5,788 nt of DNA from an uncultured Alphaproteobacteria bacterium. GTDB taxonomy: Bacteria > Pseudomonadota > Alphaproteobacteria > Rhizobiales > Ancalomicrobiaceae. Of the stretch, positions 1 through 5,788 are shown piece after piece. A program made the position numbers and the translations under genes. The DNA is taken from contig CALFRR010000167.1 in the NCBI GenBank assembly GCA_937919435.1, positions 1-5,788 of the forward strand, in the 5' to 3' direction. Under the pieces are notes generated by a model, which saw only the letters and a program-made list of their open reading frames with translations, had not been told where the DNA came from and did not search any database. Position 1 is the stretch's first letter. Each line of letters begins with the position of its first letter.

Positions 1-1487
<1,487 letters not shown>

Positions 1488-1511
1488 CGGGCGCGGCCGA
1501 GACGATCCCGG

Positions 1512-1553
1512 CGAGGGGCGTTCCGCGAGGGGCGCCCCTCGTTCGTTTCGCGG
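1512..1553 (+). terminator. Probable intrinsic terminator of clpB
   Basis: A 9-base arm CGAGGGGCG (1512-1520) pairs with CGCCCCTCG (1533-1541). A second copy of CGAGGGGCG begins at 1526 and forms a perfect 16-bp palindrome at 1526-1541, so two mutually exclusive stems share one 3' arm. The stem is followed by a T-rich stretch (TTCGTTTCG) rather than a clean U-run. It starts 24 bp after the clpB stop and lies between clpB and the convergent membrane-protein gene. An additional CCGCGA (1523-1528) / TCGCGG (1548-1553) pairing can extend the inner stem. Confidence 0.65.
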
Positions 1554-1563
1554 GGGCGGCGGT

Positions 1564-2028
1564 TCAGTCGATCGGGGTCCGGGGGAGACGACCGGCGAGG
1601 CGCAGACCGTCGCGGGTCTGCATGGCGAAGAGGACGATGTTGGCGGCACCGGCGATGAACTCGATCGCCTGGACGACGGCGAAGCCGACGTCGATCTCGG
1701 CGAGCCCGGCCGCGTGATCGAGGAACAGCGCCGCGGGGACCAGGACGAGGAGCCCGTTGGCGCCGATCAGCTTCATCCGGAACAGTTTCCCGGCGGTGTG
1801 TCCGGCCGGTCGACCGGCGGCGAGCCGGCGGCCGCTCACCCCGGCGGCGATCGCCGCGACGATCAGGAGCGGCAACAGGACGACGATCGTTGCCTTGGCG
1901 GCGGCGATTTCGGCGAGGTCGCCGGATGCTTCGGCGAGTGCGGTTCGGACCATGAAGAAGACGATGGTCGCGAAGGCGGCGACATCGGCGAGGCGATGCA
2001 GCGCCAGAAGTCGGTTTCGGCGTTCCAT
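1564..2028 (-). CDS. Small four-helix integral membrane protein of unknown function, divergent from marR
   Basis: 154 residues. I do not recognise a named family. Four hydrophobic segments are visible at about residues 10-30, 43-63, 86-105 and 114-136, separated by short basic loops (SGRRLAAGRP, residues ~65-74; KLFRMK, ~81-86), so this is very probably a polytopic inner-membrane protein. No cysteines, metal-binding clusters or catalytic signature stand out. The ATG at 2028 is chosen over the in-frame upstream start at 2097 because GGAGG (2035-2039) lies 6 bases before it, and because the longer version would read through the palindromic operators and give an unlikely N-terminus. The gene runs divergently from a MarR-type regulator with 62 bp between starts and is probably repressed by it, which would fit a membrane function induced by a small molecule. 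Its actual role is unknown. Confidence 0.8.
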   Translation of the reverse strand: MERRNRLLALHRLADVAAFATIVFFMVRTALAEASGDLAEIAAAKATIVVLLPLLIVAAIAAGVSGRRLAAGRPAGHTAGKLFRMKLIGANGLLVLVPAALFLDHAAGLAEIDVGFAVVQAIEFIAGAANIVLFAMQTRDGLRLAGRLPRTPID

Positions 2029-2034
2029 GACGGG

Positions 2035-2039
2035 CCTCC
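2035..2039 (-). promoter_or_regulatory. Ribosome binding site of the four-helix membrane protein
   Basis: GGAGG on the minus strand, 6 bases before the ATG at 2028. It decides the start against the in-frame codon at 2097. Confidence 0.75.
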
Positions 2040-2045
2040 GAGTGA

Positions 2046-2063
2046 TATATAGTGAACTATATA
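2046..2063. promoter_or_regulatory. Palindromic operator O1 of the MarR regulator
   Basis: Perfect inverted repeat TATATAGT-GA-ACTATATA: 8-bp arms, 2-bp spacer, centre 2054.5. It lies in the marR/membrane-protein divergent gap and covers the -10 hexamer of the minus-strand promoter. The size and symmetry suit a MarR dimer. Assignment to this regulator is inferred from position and from similarity to the second palindrome. Confidence 0.7.
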
Positions 2064-2085
2064 CCCCGGCAGATAAACATAGCAA
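2058..2085 (-). promoter_or_regulatory. Sigma-70-type promoter for the four-helix membrane protein gene
   Basis: On the minus strand, TTGCTA (2085-2080) is separated by 16 bases from TATATA (2063-2058). This would start transcription near 2050 and give a leader of about 20 nt containing the GGAGG site. The -35 lies in operator O2 and the -10 in operator O1, so regulator binding should block polymerase directly. Confidence 0.55.
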
Positions 2086-2090
2086 GCTAT
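2079..2090. promoter_or_regulatory. Second palindromic operator O2, abutting the marR start codon
   Basis: Inverted repeat ATAGC-AA-GCTAT, centre 2084.5, exactly 30 bp (about three helical turns) from the centre of O1. Aligned on their centres, the two sites share ATAG to the left and CTATAT to the right, so they look like two copies of one operator. O2 covers the -35 of the minus-strand promoter and ends at the base before the marR ATG (2091). Confidence 0.6.
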
Positions 2091-2543
2091 ATGTCAACCA
2101 AGGATCGCGGCCGGTCGGCCGGCTACATGACCAACTGGGCCGCGCGGCTGTTCGCCCGGGCGATCGACCGGCGACTGCGGCCGGTCGGGCTGTCGACCGG
2201 TCAGATGCCGGTGTTCTTCGCGCTCGCCGATGGAACGGCGATGACCCAGAAGGCGCTCGCCGACTTCGCCTCGATCGAGCAGCCGACGATGGCGGCGACG
2301 CTGGTGCGGATGGAGCGCGACGGACTCGTCGAGCGACGGCGCGATCCCACCGACGGTCGCAGTGCCCAGGTGACGCTGACGCCGAAGGCGCTCGAAAAGG
2401 CCGAGGCCCTCGGCGAGTCGATCGCCGAGGTCAACGCCGCGGCGCTCCGCGATCTCTCGGAGGAGGAACGCGTGCAGTTTCTCGATCTGTTGAAACGGGT
2501 GGTCGCGGCGCTCGAGAGGGAAATCGCCGGTCGGCGGAGCTGA
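2091..2543 (+). CDS. MarR-family winged-helix transcriptional regulator
   Basis: 150 residues, the usual MarR length. The N-terminal helix (~9-30) and C-terminal helices (~98-145) would form the dimerisation domain. The winged helix-turn-helix has helix 2 around MTQKALADFA (51-60), a recognition helix SIEQPTMAATLVRME (61-75) and a wing ERRRDPTDGRSAQVTLT (81-97) containing the family's DxRS signature (D88, R90, S91). There is no cysteine, so thiol-based sensing of the OhrR type is excluded; a small aromatic or phenolic ligand is typical of the family, but nothing here identifies it. The ATG at 2091 is chosen over an in-frame GTG at 2052, which would put both operators inside the coding region. 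No Shine-Dalgarno sequence precedes either start, so the message may have a very short leader or none. It probably represses itself and the divergent membrane-protein gene. The downstream YitT-like gene may be co-transcribed but is 124 bp away. Confidence 0.92.
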   Translation: MSTKDRGRSAGYMTNWAARLFARAIDRRLRPVGLSTGQMPVFFALADGTAMTQKALADFASIEQPTMAATLVRMERDGLVERRRDPTDGRSAQVTLTPKALEKAEALGESIAEVNAAALRDLSEEERVQFLDLLKRVVAALEREIAGRRS

Positions 2544-2553
2544 GATCGGCGCG

Positions 2554-2583
2554 GTCCGCGGGCGGCTCCGTTCTTCGCGGGAC
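2554..2583 (+). terminator. Weak hairpin downstream of marR
   Basis: GTCCGCG (2554-2560) can pair with CGCGGGAC (2576-2583) with one bulged base and a 15-nt loop. There is no U-run after it. It is the only candidate terminator in the 124-bp gap before the YitT-like gene; marR and that gene may instead be co-transcribed. Confidence 0.25.
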
Positions 2584-2657
2584 GCCTCGACGAGGGGCGG
2601 TGGTTCGTCGTATCGGGTGTCTCGCCGCTCCGGTGTCGTGGTGACCCGGGCGCCGGT

Positions 2658-2661
2658 GGAG
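2658..2661 (+). promoter_or_regulatory. Ribosome binding site of the YitT-family gene
   Basis: GGAG, within GGTGGAG, 6 bases before the ATG at 2668. It supports that start over the in-frame GTG at 2617. Confidence 0.6.
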
Positions 2662-2667
2662 TGGACG

Positions 2668-3276
2668 ATGGCCGACCCGACGGATCTCAGACACACGACG
2701 CTCGAGGACGTGGTGGCGCTCGGCGTCGGTACGCTGTTCGTCGCCGTCGGCATGGAGATCTACCGGCGACTCGGCCTGGCCGCGGGCGGAACCGCCGGCC
2801 TCGGTCTGCTCCTCCACTACGCCGTCGGCTGGTCGCTGGCGCTCTCGGTCGCGGTGGTCAATCTGCCGTTCTACGTCTTCTCGTGGATCCGGATGGGTTG
2901 GCGATTCACTCTGAAGACGGTCGTGTCGGTCGGCCTGCTCACCGGCGAACTGTGGTTGGTGCCGCGGGTGATCGTCTTCGAACGGATCGATCTCGGCTTC
3001 GGCACGGTGTTCGGCGGGCTGTTGATCGGCTCGGGTCTGCTGATCCTGATCCGCCACCGGTCGAGCCTCGGCGGCGTCGGGATCGTCGCGCTGTGGTTGC
3101 AGGAGACTCGTGGCTGGCGGGCCGGACGGGTCCAGATGGTGGTCGACACCGCGATCCTCTGCGGGGCGGTGACGATCGTCGCGCCGTTGCTGCTCGGATT
3201 TTCGATCGTCGGCGGACTGGTGCTCAACTTCGTCCTGGCGACCAACCATCGCAGCGGTCGCTACACCGGATACTGA
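2668..3276 (+). CDS. YitT-family (DUF161) multipass membrane protein, short form
   Basis: 202 residues with about six hydrophobic segments (roughly 13-31, 42-57, 60-75, 82-98, 111-128 and 156-192, the last probably two helices). The stretch LAAGGTAGLGLLLHY followed by WSLALSVAVVNLPFYV (~38-70) is the YitT hallmark, and a second copy of the pattern appears at SLGGVGIVALWL...GRVQMVVDTAIL (~133-164), showing the internal two-fold repeat of the family. Longer YitT proteins (about 280 residues) carry a C-terminal cytoplasmic DUF2179 domain; it is absent here, as in many Gram-negative members. The substrate or function of the family is not established. The ATG at 2668 is chosen over the GTG at 2617 because GGAG (2658-2661) lies 6 bases upstream and the extra 17 residues look unstructured. 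It converges on the M23 gene with 12 bp between stops. Confidence 0.85.
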   Translation: MADPTDLRHTTLEDVVALGVGTLFVAVGMEIYRRLGLAAGGTAGLGLLLHYAVGWSLALSVAVVNLPFYVFSWIRMGWRFTLKTVVSVGLLTGELWLVPRVIVFERIDLGFGTVFGGLLIGSGLLILIRHRSSLGGVGIVALWLQETRGWRAGRVQMVVDTAILCGAVTIVAPLLLGFSIVGGLVLNFVLATNHRSGRYTGY

Positions 3277-3288
3277 AGACCGCGGCGA

Positions 3289-5286
3289 TCAGTTGGAGGC
3301 GAGGCGGCCGCTGCCGGCCGGCTTCGACATCAGCGCGTCGATGCGCTCGCGCTCGCGGCCGAATTCCGCCAGCATCTGGCCGCCGAGTTCGCGTCCGCGC
3401 GGCAGTTTGACACGCATCGGATCGACGAAGGCGGAGTTGATCAGCACCTCGTAGTGGCAGTGCGGGCCGGTCGACACGCCGGTCGAACCGACGTAGCCGA
3501 TCACCTGGCCCTGGCGCACCCGGGTGCCCTTCTCGATGCCGCGGGCGAAGCCGGACATGTGGCCGTAGCCGGTCTCGTAGCCGTTGTTGTGCTGGAGGCG
3601 GATGTACCGGCCGTAACCGCCCTTCCAGCCGACTTCGGTCACCGTGCCGTTGCCGGAGGCGACGATCGGCGTGCCGCTCGGCGCGGCCCAGTCGACGCCG
3701 GTGTGCATCCGGTAGTAGCCGTAGACCGGATGGCGGCGGCCGCCGAAGCCGGAGCGGTAGACACCGCCCTCCATCGGCTTGCGCATCAGGAACTTCTTCG
3801 CGCTCTTGCCGGCATCGTCGTAGTAGTCGATGGTTCCGTCGTCGGGCGAGCGGTAACGATAGTATTTCCGCGGCTGACCGCCGACGTTGATCGAGGCGTA
3901 GAGGATCTCCTGCGACGCCTTGGGATCGTTCGGATCCTCCGACGCGTAGAGGACCTCGAACTGGTCTCCCTGCTTGACGCGTTGGTTGAAATCGACGTCG
4001 TAGGAGTAGATGTCGACCAGTTGTTTGATCAGGCGGGTGGGCACCTGATTGTCGAGGGCGGTCTGATAGAGGCTGTAGTAGATCGAGGGGACGCCGTTGG
4101 CTTCGGCGATCGTCTCGTCTTCCTCCTCCGGGGTGACCATGCCTTCGCCGATCCCCGGTTCCTCGGCCGCGACGAAACTGCCGTAGTCGTCGAGCGCGAC
4201 GGTCCCGAGATGGCCGCCGTCCTTCGCGTAGACGGAAACGCGGACCGGTTTCAGCTTTTCGGTCTGATCGATCTTGGCGAGACCGATCCGGATCTTCTGC
4301 CCGACTTCGACGGAGCGGCCGGCCAGCGGCTTCGACAGTCCCTTGACGATCTCGGCGACGGTCTTGTCGTCGCCGCCGGCGTCGCGCACGATCGTCTTCA
4401 GGGAGTCGGCCTTCTCGACCGTCACCATCTTCTCGTCGAGACCGGAGCCGCCGGTGTTGGTGGAGCCGGCGTTGTCGCTCTTGGTGAAGTAGGAGACGTT
4501 CTCCGGCACGATCCGCATGGCGAGTGCCGAGGCGCCACCGGACAGTCCGGACACCGCCCATTTGCCGGCGTCGGAGATCGGCAGCGACGCGACCTGGATG
4601 GTGCCGTCGGTGAGGAAGCGGGCCTGATCGCCGACGATCCGCTCGACTTCGGTCGACGACATCACCGTGTCCGCGTCGAAGGAGGCGATGTCGGTCGGCA
4701 GGTCGCGGGTCCTGAGCGAGATCTCGCCCTCGACGTCGGCGTCGTAGAACTCGGGGTTCTTGGAGGTGACGCCGCGACCCGACAGCAGGTCGGTGTCGGC
4801 GAAGACCTTCAGAGGATTGAACGGCGGAATCTCGGCCTTGGCTTCCGCCACCTTGAGGCTCAGTCCGGCGGTGACCCGCACGAAGGGGCGGACCCGGACG
4901 AGATCGCGATCGCCGACCCGGGTCATGGTCGACAGGTTCAGCACCTGCCGGGTGGCGTTGCGCTCCGGGTTGATCTTCAACCGGTCGGCCTTGGCGAGGA
5001 CGCCGGTTCCGGTGGGAGACGCGGTCGCCGCGGCCTTCGTCTGGGGACGCTCGACGCCGGAGAGTTCGACGGGGATCGCCGCGAGCGTGTGCCGGCCGTC
5101 GAGCGCGACATAGAGAGCGCCGCCCATCAGGAAGAACGAGGTCATGCCGGTGAGCAGGGTACCGGCCATCCACCGCAGACTGACGGTCCGGCGATCGAGC
5201 GCACCCACTCCGCCGTCGACCCTGAGCGGCAGGTCTCCGCCGAGGTCGAGGCCGTAGGATCGGTCGTCTTCGGGTCGGTGGTGCAT
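3289..5286 (-). CDS. Membrane-anchored M23 (LytM) peptidoglycan metallopeptidase with LysM-like domain, RgsM/MepM-like
   Basis: 665 residues. After a charged cytoplasmic N-terminus there is one membrane segment (~39-62), so the bulk is periplasmic. A low-complexity linker follows, then a region without a family I recognise (~100-280), a LysM/OapA-like domain (~287-336: VTVEKADSLKTIV...VEVGQKIRI), an MepM-like middle domain (~400-480, SLYQTALDNQVP... and QGDQFEVLYA), and the M23 domain (~505-625). All zinc and catalytic residues are present: H528 and D532 in HTGVDWA, H576 in GYGH, and H609/H611 in HCH, so an active Zn endopeptidase cleaving peptidoglycan cross-links is expected. It is longer than E. 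coli MepM (about 440) because of its N-terminal extension; that architecture and nearby clpB recall rhizobial RgsM, which acts in polar growth (from memory). The ATG at 5286 is chosen because the in-frame extension to 5535 is Arg/Pro/His-rich and looks non-coding; a weak GAGAG precedes it. Confidence 0.93.
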   Translation of the reverse strand: MHHRPEDDRSYGLDLGGDLPLRVDGGVGALDRRTVSLRWMAGTLLTGMTSFFLMGGALYVALDGRHTLAAIPVELSGVERPQTKAAATASPTGTGVLAKADRLKINPERNATRQVLNLSTMTRVGDRDLVRVRPFVRVTAGLSLKVAEAKAEIPPFNPLKVFADTDLLSGRGVTSKNPEFYDADVEGEISLRTRDLPTDIASFDADTVMSSTEVERIVGDQARFLTDGTIQVASLPISDAGKWAVSGLSGGASALAMRIVPENVSYFTKSDNAGSTNTGGSGLDEKMVTVEKADSLKTIVRDAGGDDKTVAEIVKGLSKPLAGRSVEVGQKIRIGLAKIDQTEKLKPVRVSVYAKDGGHLGTVALDDYGSFVAAEEPGIGEGMVTPEEEDETIAEANGVPSIYYSLYQTALDNQVPTRLIKQLVDIYSYDVDFNQRVKQGDQFEVLYASEDPNDPKASQEILYASINVGGQPRKYYRYRSPDDGTIDYYDDAGKSAKKFLMRKPMEGGVYRSGFGGRRHPVYGYYRMHTGVDWAAPSGTPIVASGNGTVTEVGWKGGYGRYIRLQHNNGYETGYGHMSGFARGIEKGTRVRQGQVIGYVGSTGVSTGPHCHYEVLINSAFVDPMRVKLPRGRELGGQMLAEFGRERERIDALMSKPAGSGRLASN

Positions 5287-5301
5287 GTCTCTCGTTCGGT
5301 G

Positions 5302-5321
5302 GAACTCCCGTCCGGGAGTTC
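5302..5321. repeat. Perfect 20-bp palindrome upstream of the M23 gene
   Basis: GAACTCCCG-TC-CGGGAGTTC: 9-bp arms and a 2-bp spacer. It ends 15 bp upstream of the M23 ATG (5286) and overlaps no coding sequence. It could be a regulator operator or, with a longer effective loop, a hairpin in the 5' leader near the ribosome binding site. No protein in the window is an obvious binder; it does not resemble the AT-rich MarR operators. Confidence 0.6.
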
Positions 5322-5380
5322 GATGGCCCGCGCATCGACGGTCGTTCGGCCGAACCGGCGCGGCGACGGGCGAAGGGTGC

Positions 5381-5396
5381 ACGCCCGCGAGGGCGT
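5381..5396. repeat. Tight hairpin with GCGA tetraloop
   Basis: ACGCCC-GCGA-GGGCGT: 6-bp GC-rich arms with a GNRA-type loop when read on the plus strand. On the minus strand it lies directly after TTGACG (5402-5397), where the spacer of a possible M23 promoter would be. The candidate -10 17 bases on is CACCCT, which is poor, so the promoter is doubtful and the hairpin may be fortuitous in GC-rich DNA. Confidence 0.4.
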
Positions 5397-5693
5397 CGTC
5401 AATCGGGGCGGCTTCACGCCGGCGCGACCGAAGGGACCTCGAACCGTGCCGGGCGGGCGGATGGGCGCGGATCGACACGTGGGAGGCCGCGACATGCCGC
5501 CTCGAGGGGGGAGGGCGGGGAGGGGTCGGCGGCACCGGCCGGAAGCGGCTGCTTGGGGTGTGGAACGGCGATCGCAGGCGGCCCGGAGAGCGCGAGACGC
5601 CCGGTGGAACGCCGTCGAAGAAAATCGGATCCCGTCAAGCCGATGAATTCATGTGAGAAATTTCATTTGTCCCCAGGGTGATTGGGGGTTGGG

Positions 5694-5705
5694 ATTGAAA
5701 AAATT
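5694..5705 (+). promoter_or_regulatory. UP-like AT-rich element of the rightward promoter
   Basis: ATTGAAAAAATT, with an A6 run at 5698-5703. This is about -55 to -50 from the predicted start at 5753, where the distal UP subsite that contacts the RNA polymerase alpha C-terminal domain normally lies. It stands out in otherwise GC-rich DNA. Confidence 0.45.
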
Positions 5706-5716
5706 GGGAGGCGGTG

Positions 5717-5745
5717 TTGACGGGTTCGGGGGCGATGGCTATAAA
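5717..5745 (+). promoter_or_regulatory. Strong sigma-70-type promoter reading out of the window, probably a stable-RNA (rRNA/tRNA) operon
   Basis: TTGACG (5717-5722), a 17-bp spacer, then TATAAA (5740-5745): near-consensus hexamers at optimal spacing. The seven bases after the -10 (CCGCTCC, 5746-5752) form a GC-rich discriminator before a likely start A at 5753, typical of promoters under stringent (ppGpp) control. With the upstream A-tract this is the layout of rrn or tRNA promoters. No start codon or ribosome binding site appears in the last 36 bases, which fits an RNA leader. The identity of the downstream gene is inferred, not seen. Confidence 0.65.
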
Positions 5746-5752
5746 CCGCTCC

Positions 5753-5788
5753 AACGACGGCGGCGGTGCCGCTGGCGACGAAATCCTT
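5753..5788 (+). other. Presumed 5' leader of the transcript from the right-edge promoter
   Basis: Predicted transcript start at or near A5753. The leader begins with a GC-rich stretch that can form a tight CGGC-GGT-GCCG stem (5761-5771) and ends AAATCCTT at the window edge. There is no open frame with a ribosome binding site. It is compatible with an rRNA leader but too short to prove it. Confidence 0.35.

Larger units (their letters stand above)
5287..5716. other. Intergenic region between the M23 gene and a rightward promoter; no convincing gene
   Basis: About 430 bp. Open frames exist on both strands, but their translations are Arg/Pro/Gly-rich, lack recognisable domains and look like GC-bias shadows. 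No tRNA cloverleaf or TTCGAATC-type T-loop is seen. Positions 5287-5640 are GC-rich and contain the palindrome at 5302-5321 and the hairpin at 5381-5396. Around 5640 the composition switches abruptly to AT-rich, with small palindromes ATGAATTCAT (5643-5652) and GAAATTTC (5657-5664), then a G-rich patch (5676-5693). The promoter for the M23 gene must lie here or be absent; I see TTGACG on the minus strand at 5402-5397 but no good -10 at the right distance. Confidence 0.6.

Noticed and set aside
2052..2090. GTG start for MarR at 2052
   Set aside because: It would place the second half of operator O1 and all of O2 in the coding sequence, has no ribosome binding site, and adds 13 residues not typical of the family.
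2094..3249. Minus-strand frames antisense to marR and the YitT gene
   Set aside because: Asp/Arg/Pro-rich translations without motifs, opposite genes that have clear family signatures and, for YitT, a ribosome binding site.
5301..5330. GGAAC at the palindrome as a -35 for an EcfG/general-stress sigma factor
   Set aside because: No CGTT-like -10 follows at 16-17 bases on either strand; the GGAAC is explained by the palindrome arm.
3224..5335. Second long minus-strand frame overlapping the M23 gene
   Set aside because: Arg/Pro-rich out-of-frame translation with no recognisable domain; a shadow of the M23 coding frame.
5287..5535. N-terminal extension of the M23 protein by 83 residues to an ATG at 5535
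   Set aside because: The extra sequence is Arg/Pro/His-rich, lacks features, precedes a normal cytoplasmic tail plus membrane anchor, and would place the 20-bp palindrome inside the gene.
3454..5646. Very long plus-strand open frame (about 730 codons) antisense to the whole M23 gene
   Set aside because: Its translation is a low-complexity Val/Gly/Asp/Arg-rich mirror of the M23 codons with no domain. The opposite strand encodes a complete M23 protein with all catalytic motifs, and strong GC third-position bias commonly keeps such antisense frames open.
5414..5656. Small open frames on both strands in the right intergenic region
   Set aside because: No ribosome binding site, no domain, biased composition and mutually overlapping; not supported as genes.
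5643..5687. Small palindromes ATGAATTCAT and GAAATTTC and a CCCCA/TGGGG pair as possible operators
   Set aside because: They are short dyads that AT-rich or G-rich patches produce readily, and no regulator or spacing pattern supports them.

Overview
This is a GC-rich chromosomal window (roughly two-thirds G+C by eye, with strong G/C third-position bias) from an alphaproteobacterium, most likely of the order Hyphomicrobiales (Rhizobiales). That placement rests on codon style, on the ClpB sequence, on a long membrane-anchored LysM-like/M23 protein close to clpB, and on the look of a stable-RNA promoter at the right edge. The genus cannot be fixed from the sequence alone.

Layout, left to right. 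Positions 1-1487 (+) hold the C-terminal part of the disaggregase ClpB; the gene begins upstream of the window. A GC-rich hairpin terminator follows at about 1512-1553. A divergent pair comes next: a small four-helix membrane protein of unknown function on the minus strand (1564-2028) and a MarR-family regulator on the plus strand (2091-2543). The 62-bp gap between them carries two palindromes of related sequence, with centres 30 bp apart, that overlap the -10 and -35 of a good minus-strand promoter. This is the layout expected of an autoregulating MarR that also controls its neighbour. A YitT-family multipass membrane protein (2668-3276, +) follows and converges, with only 12 bp between stop codons, on a 665-residue M23 peptidoglycan metallopeptidase (3289-5286, -). 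The right end (5287-5788) has no convincing gene. It holds a perfect 20-bp palindrome and a tight hairpin upstream of the M23 gene, an AT-rich patch, and a near-consensus sigma-70-type promoter (TTGACG, 17-bp spacer, TATAAA) reading out of the window. Its A-tract upstream element and GC-rich discriminator suggest an rRNA or tRNA operon just to the right.

How the parts relate. ClpB (cytoplasmic protein rescue) and the M23 enzyme (cell-wall remodelling) are housekeeping functions. From memory, clpB and the M23 gene rgsM lie close together in rhizobia, so the MarR/membrane-protein/YitT block may be accessory cargo between two conserved genes. The only clear regulatory circuit is the marR divergent region. 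I found no CRISPR array, insertion sequence, tRNA gene, phage gene or obvious defence system. I do not think the window encodes a dramatic new system; the most useful leads are the marR operator pair with its unknown membrane protein, and the strong promoter at the right edge.
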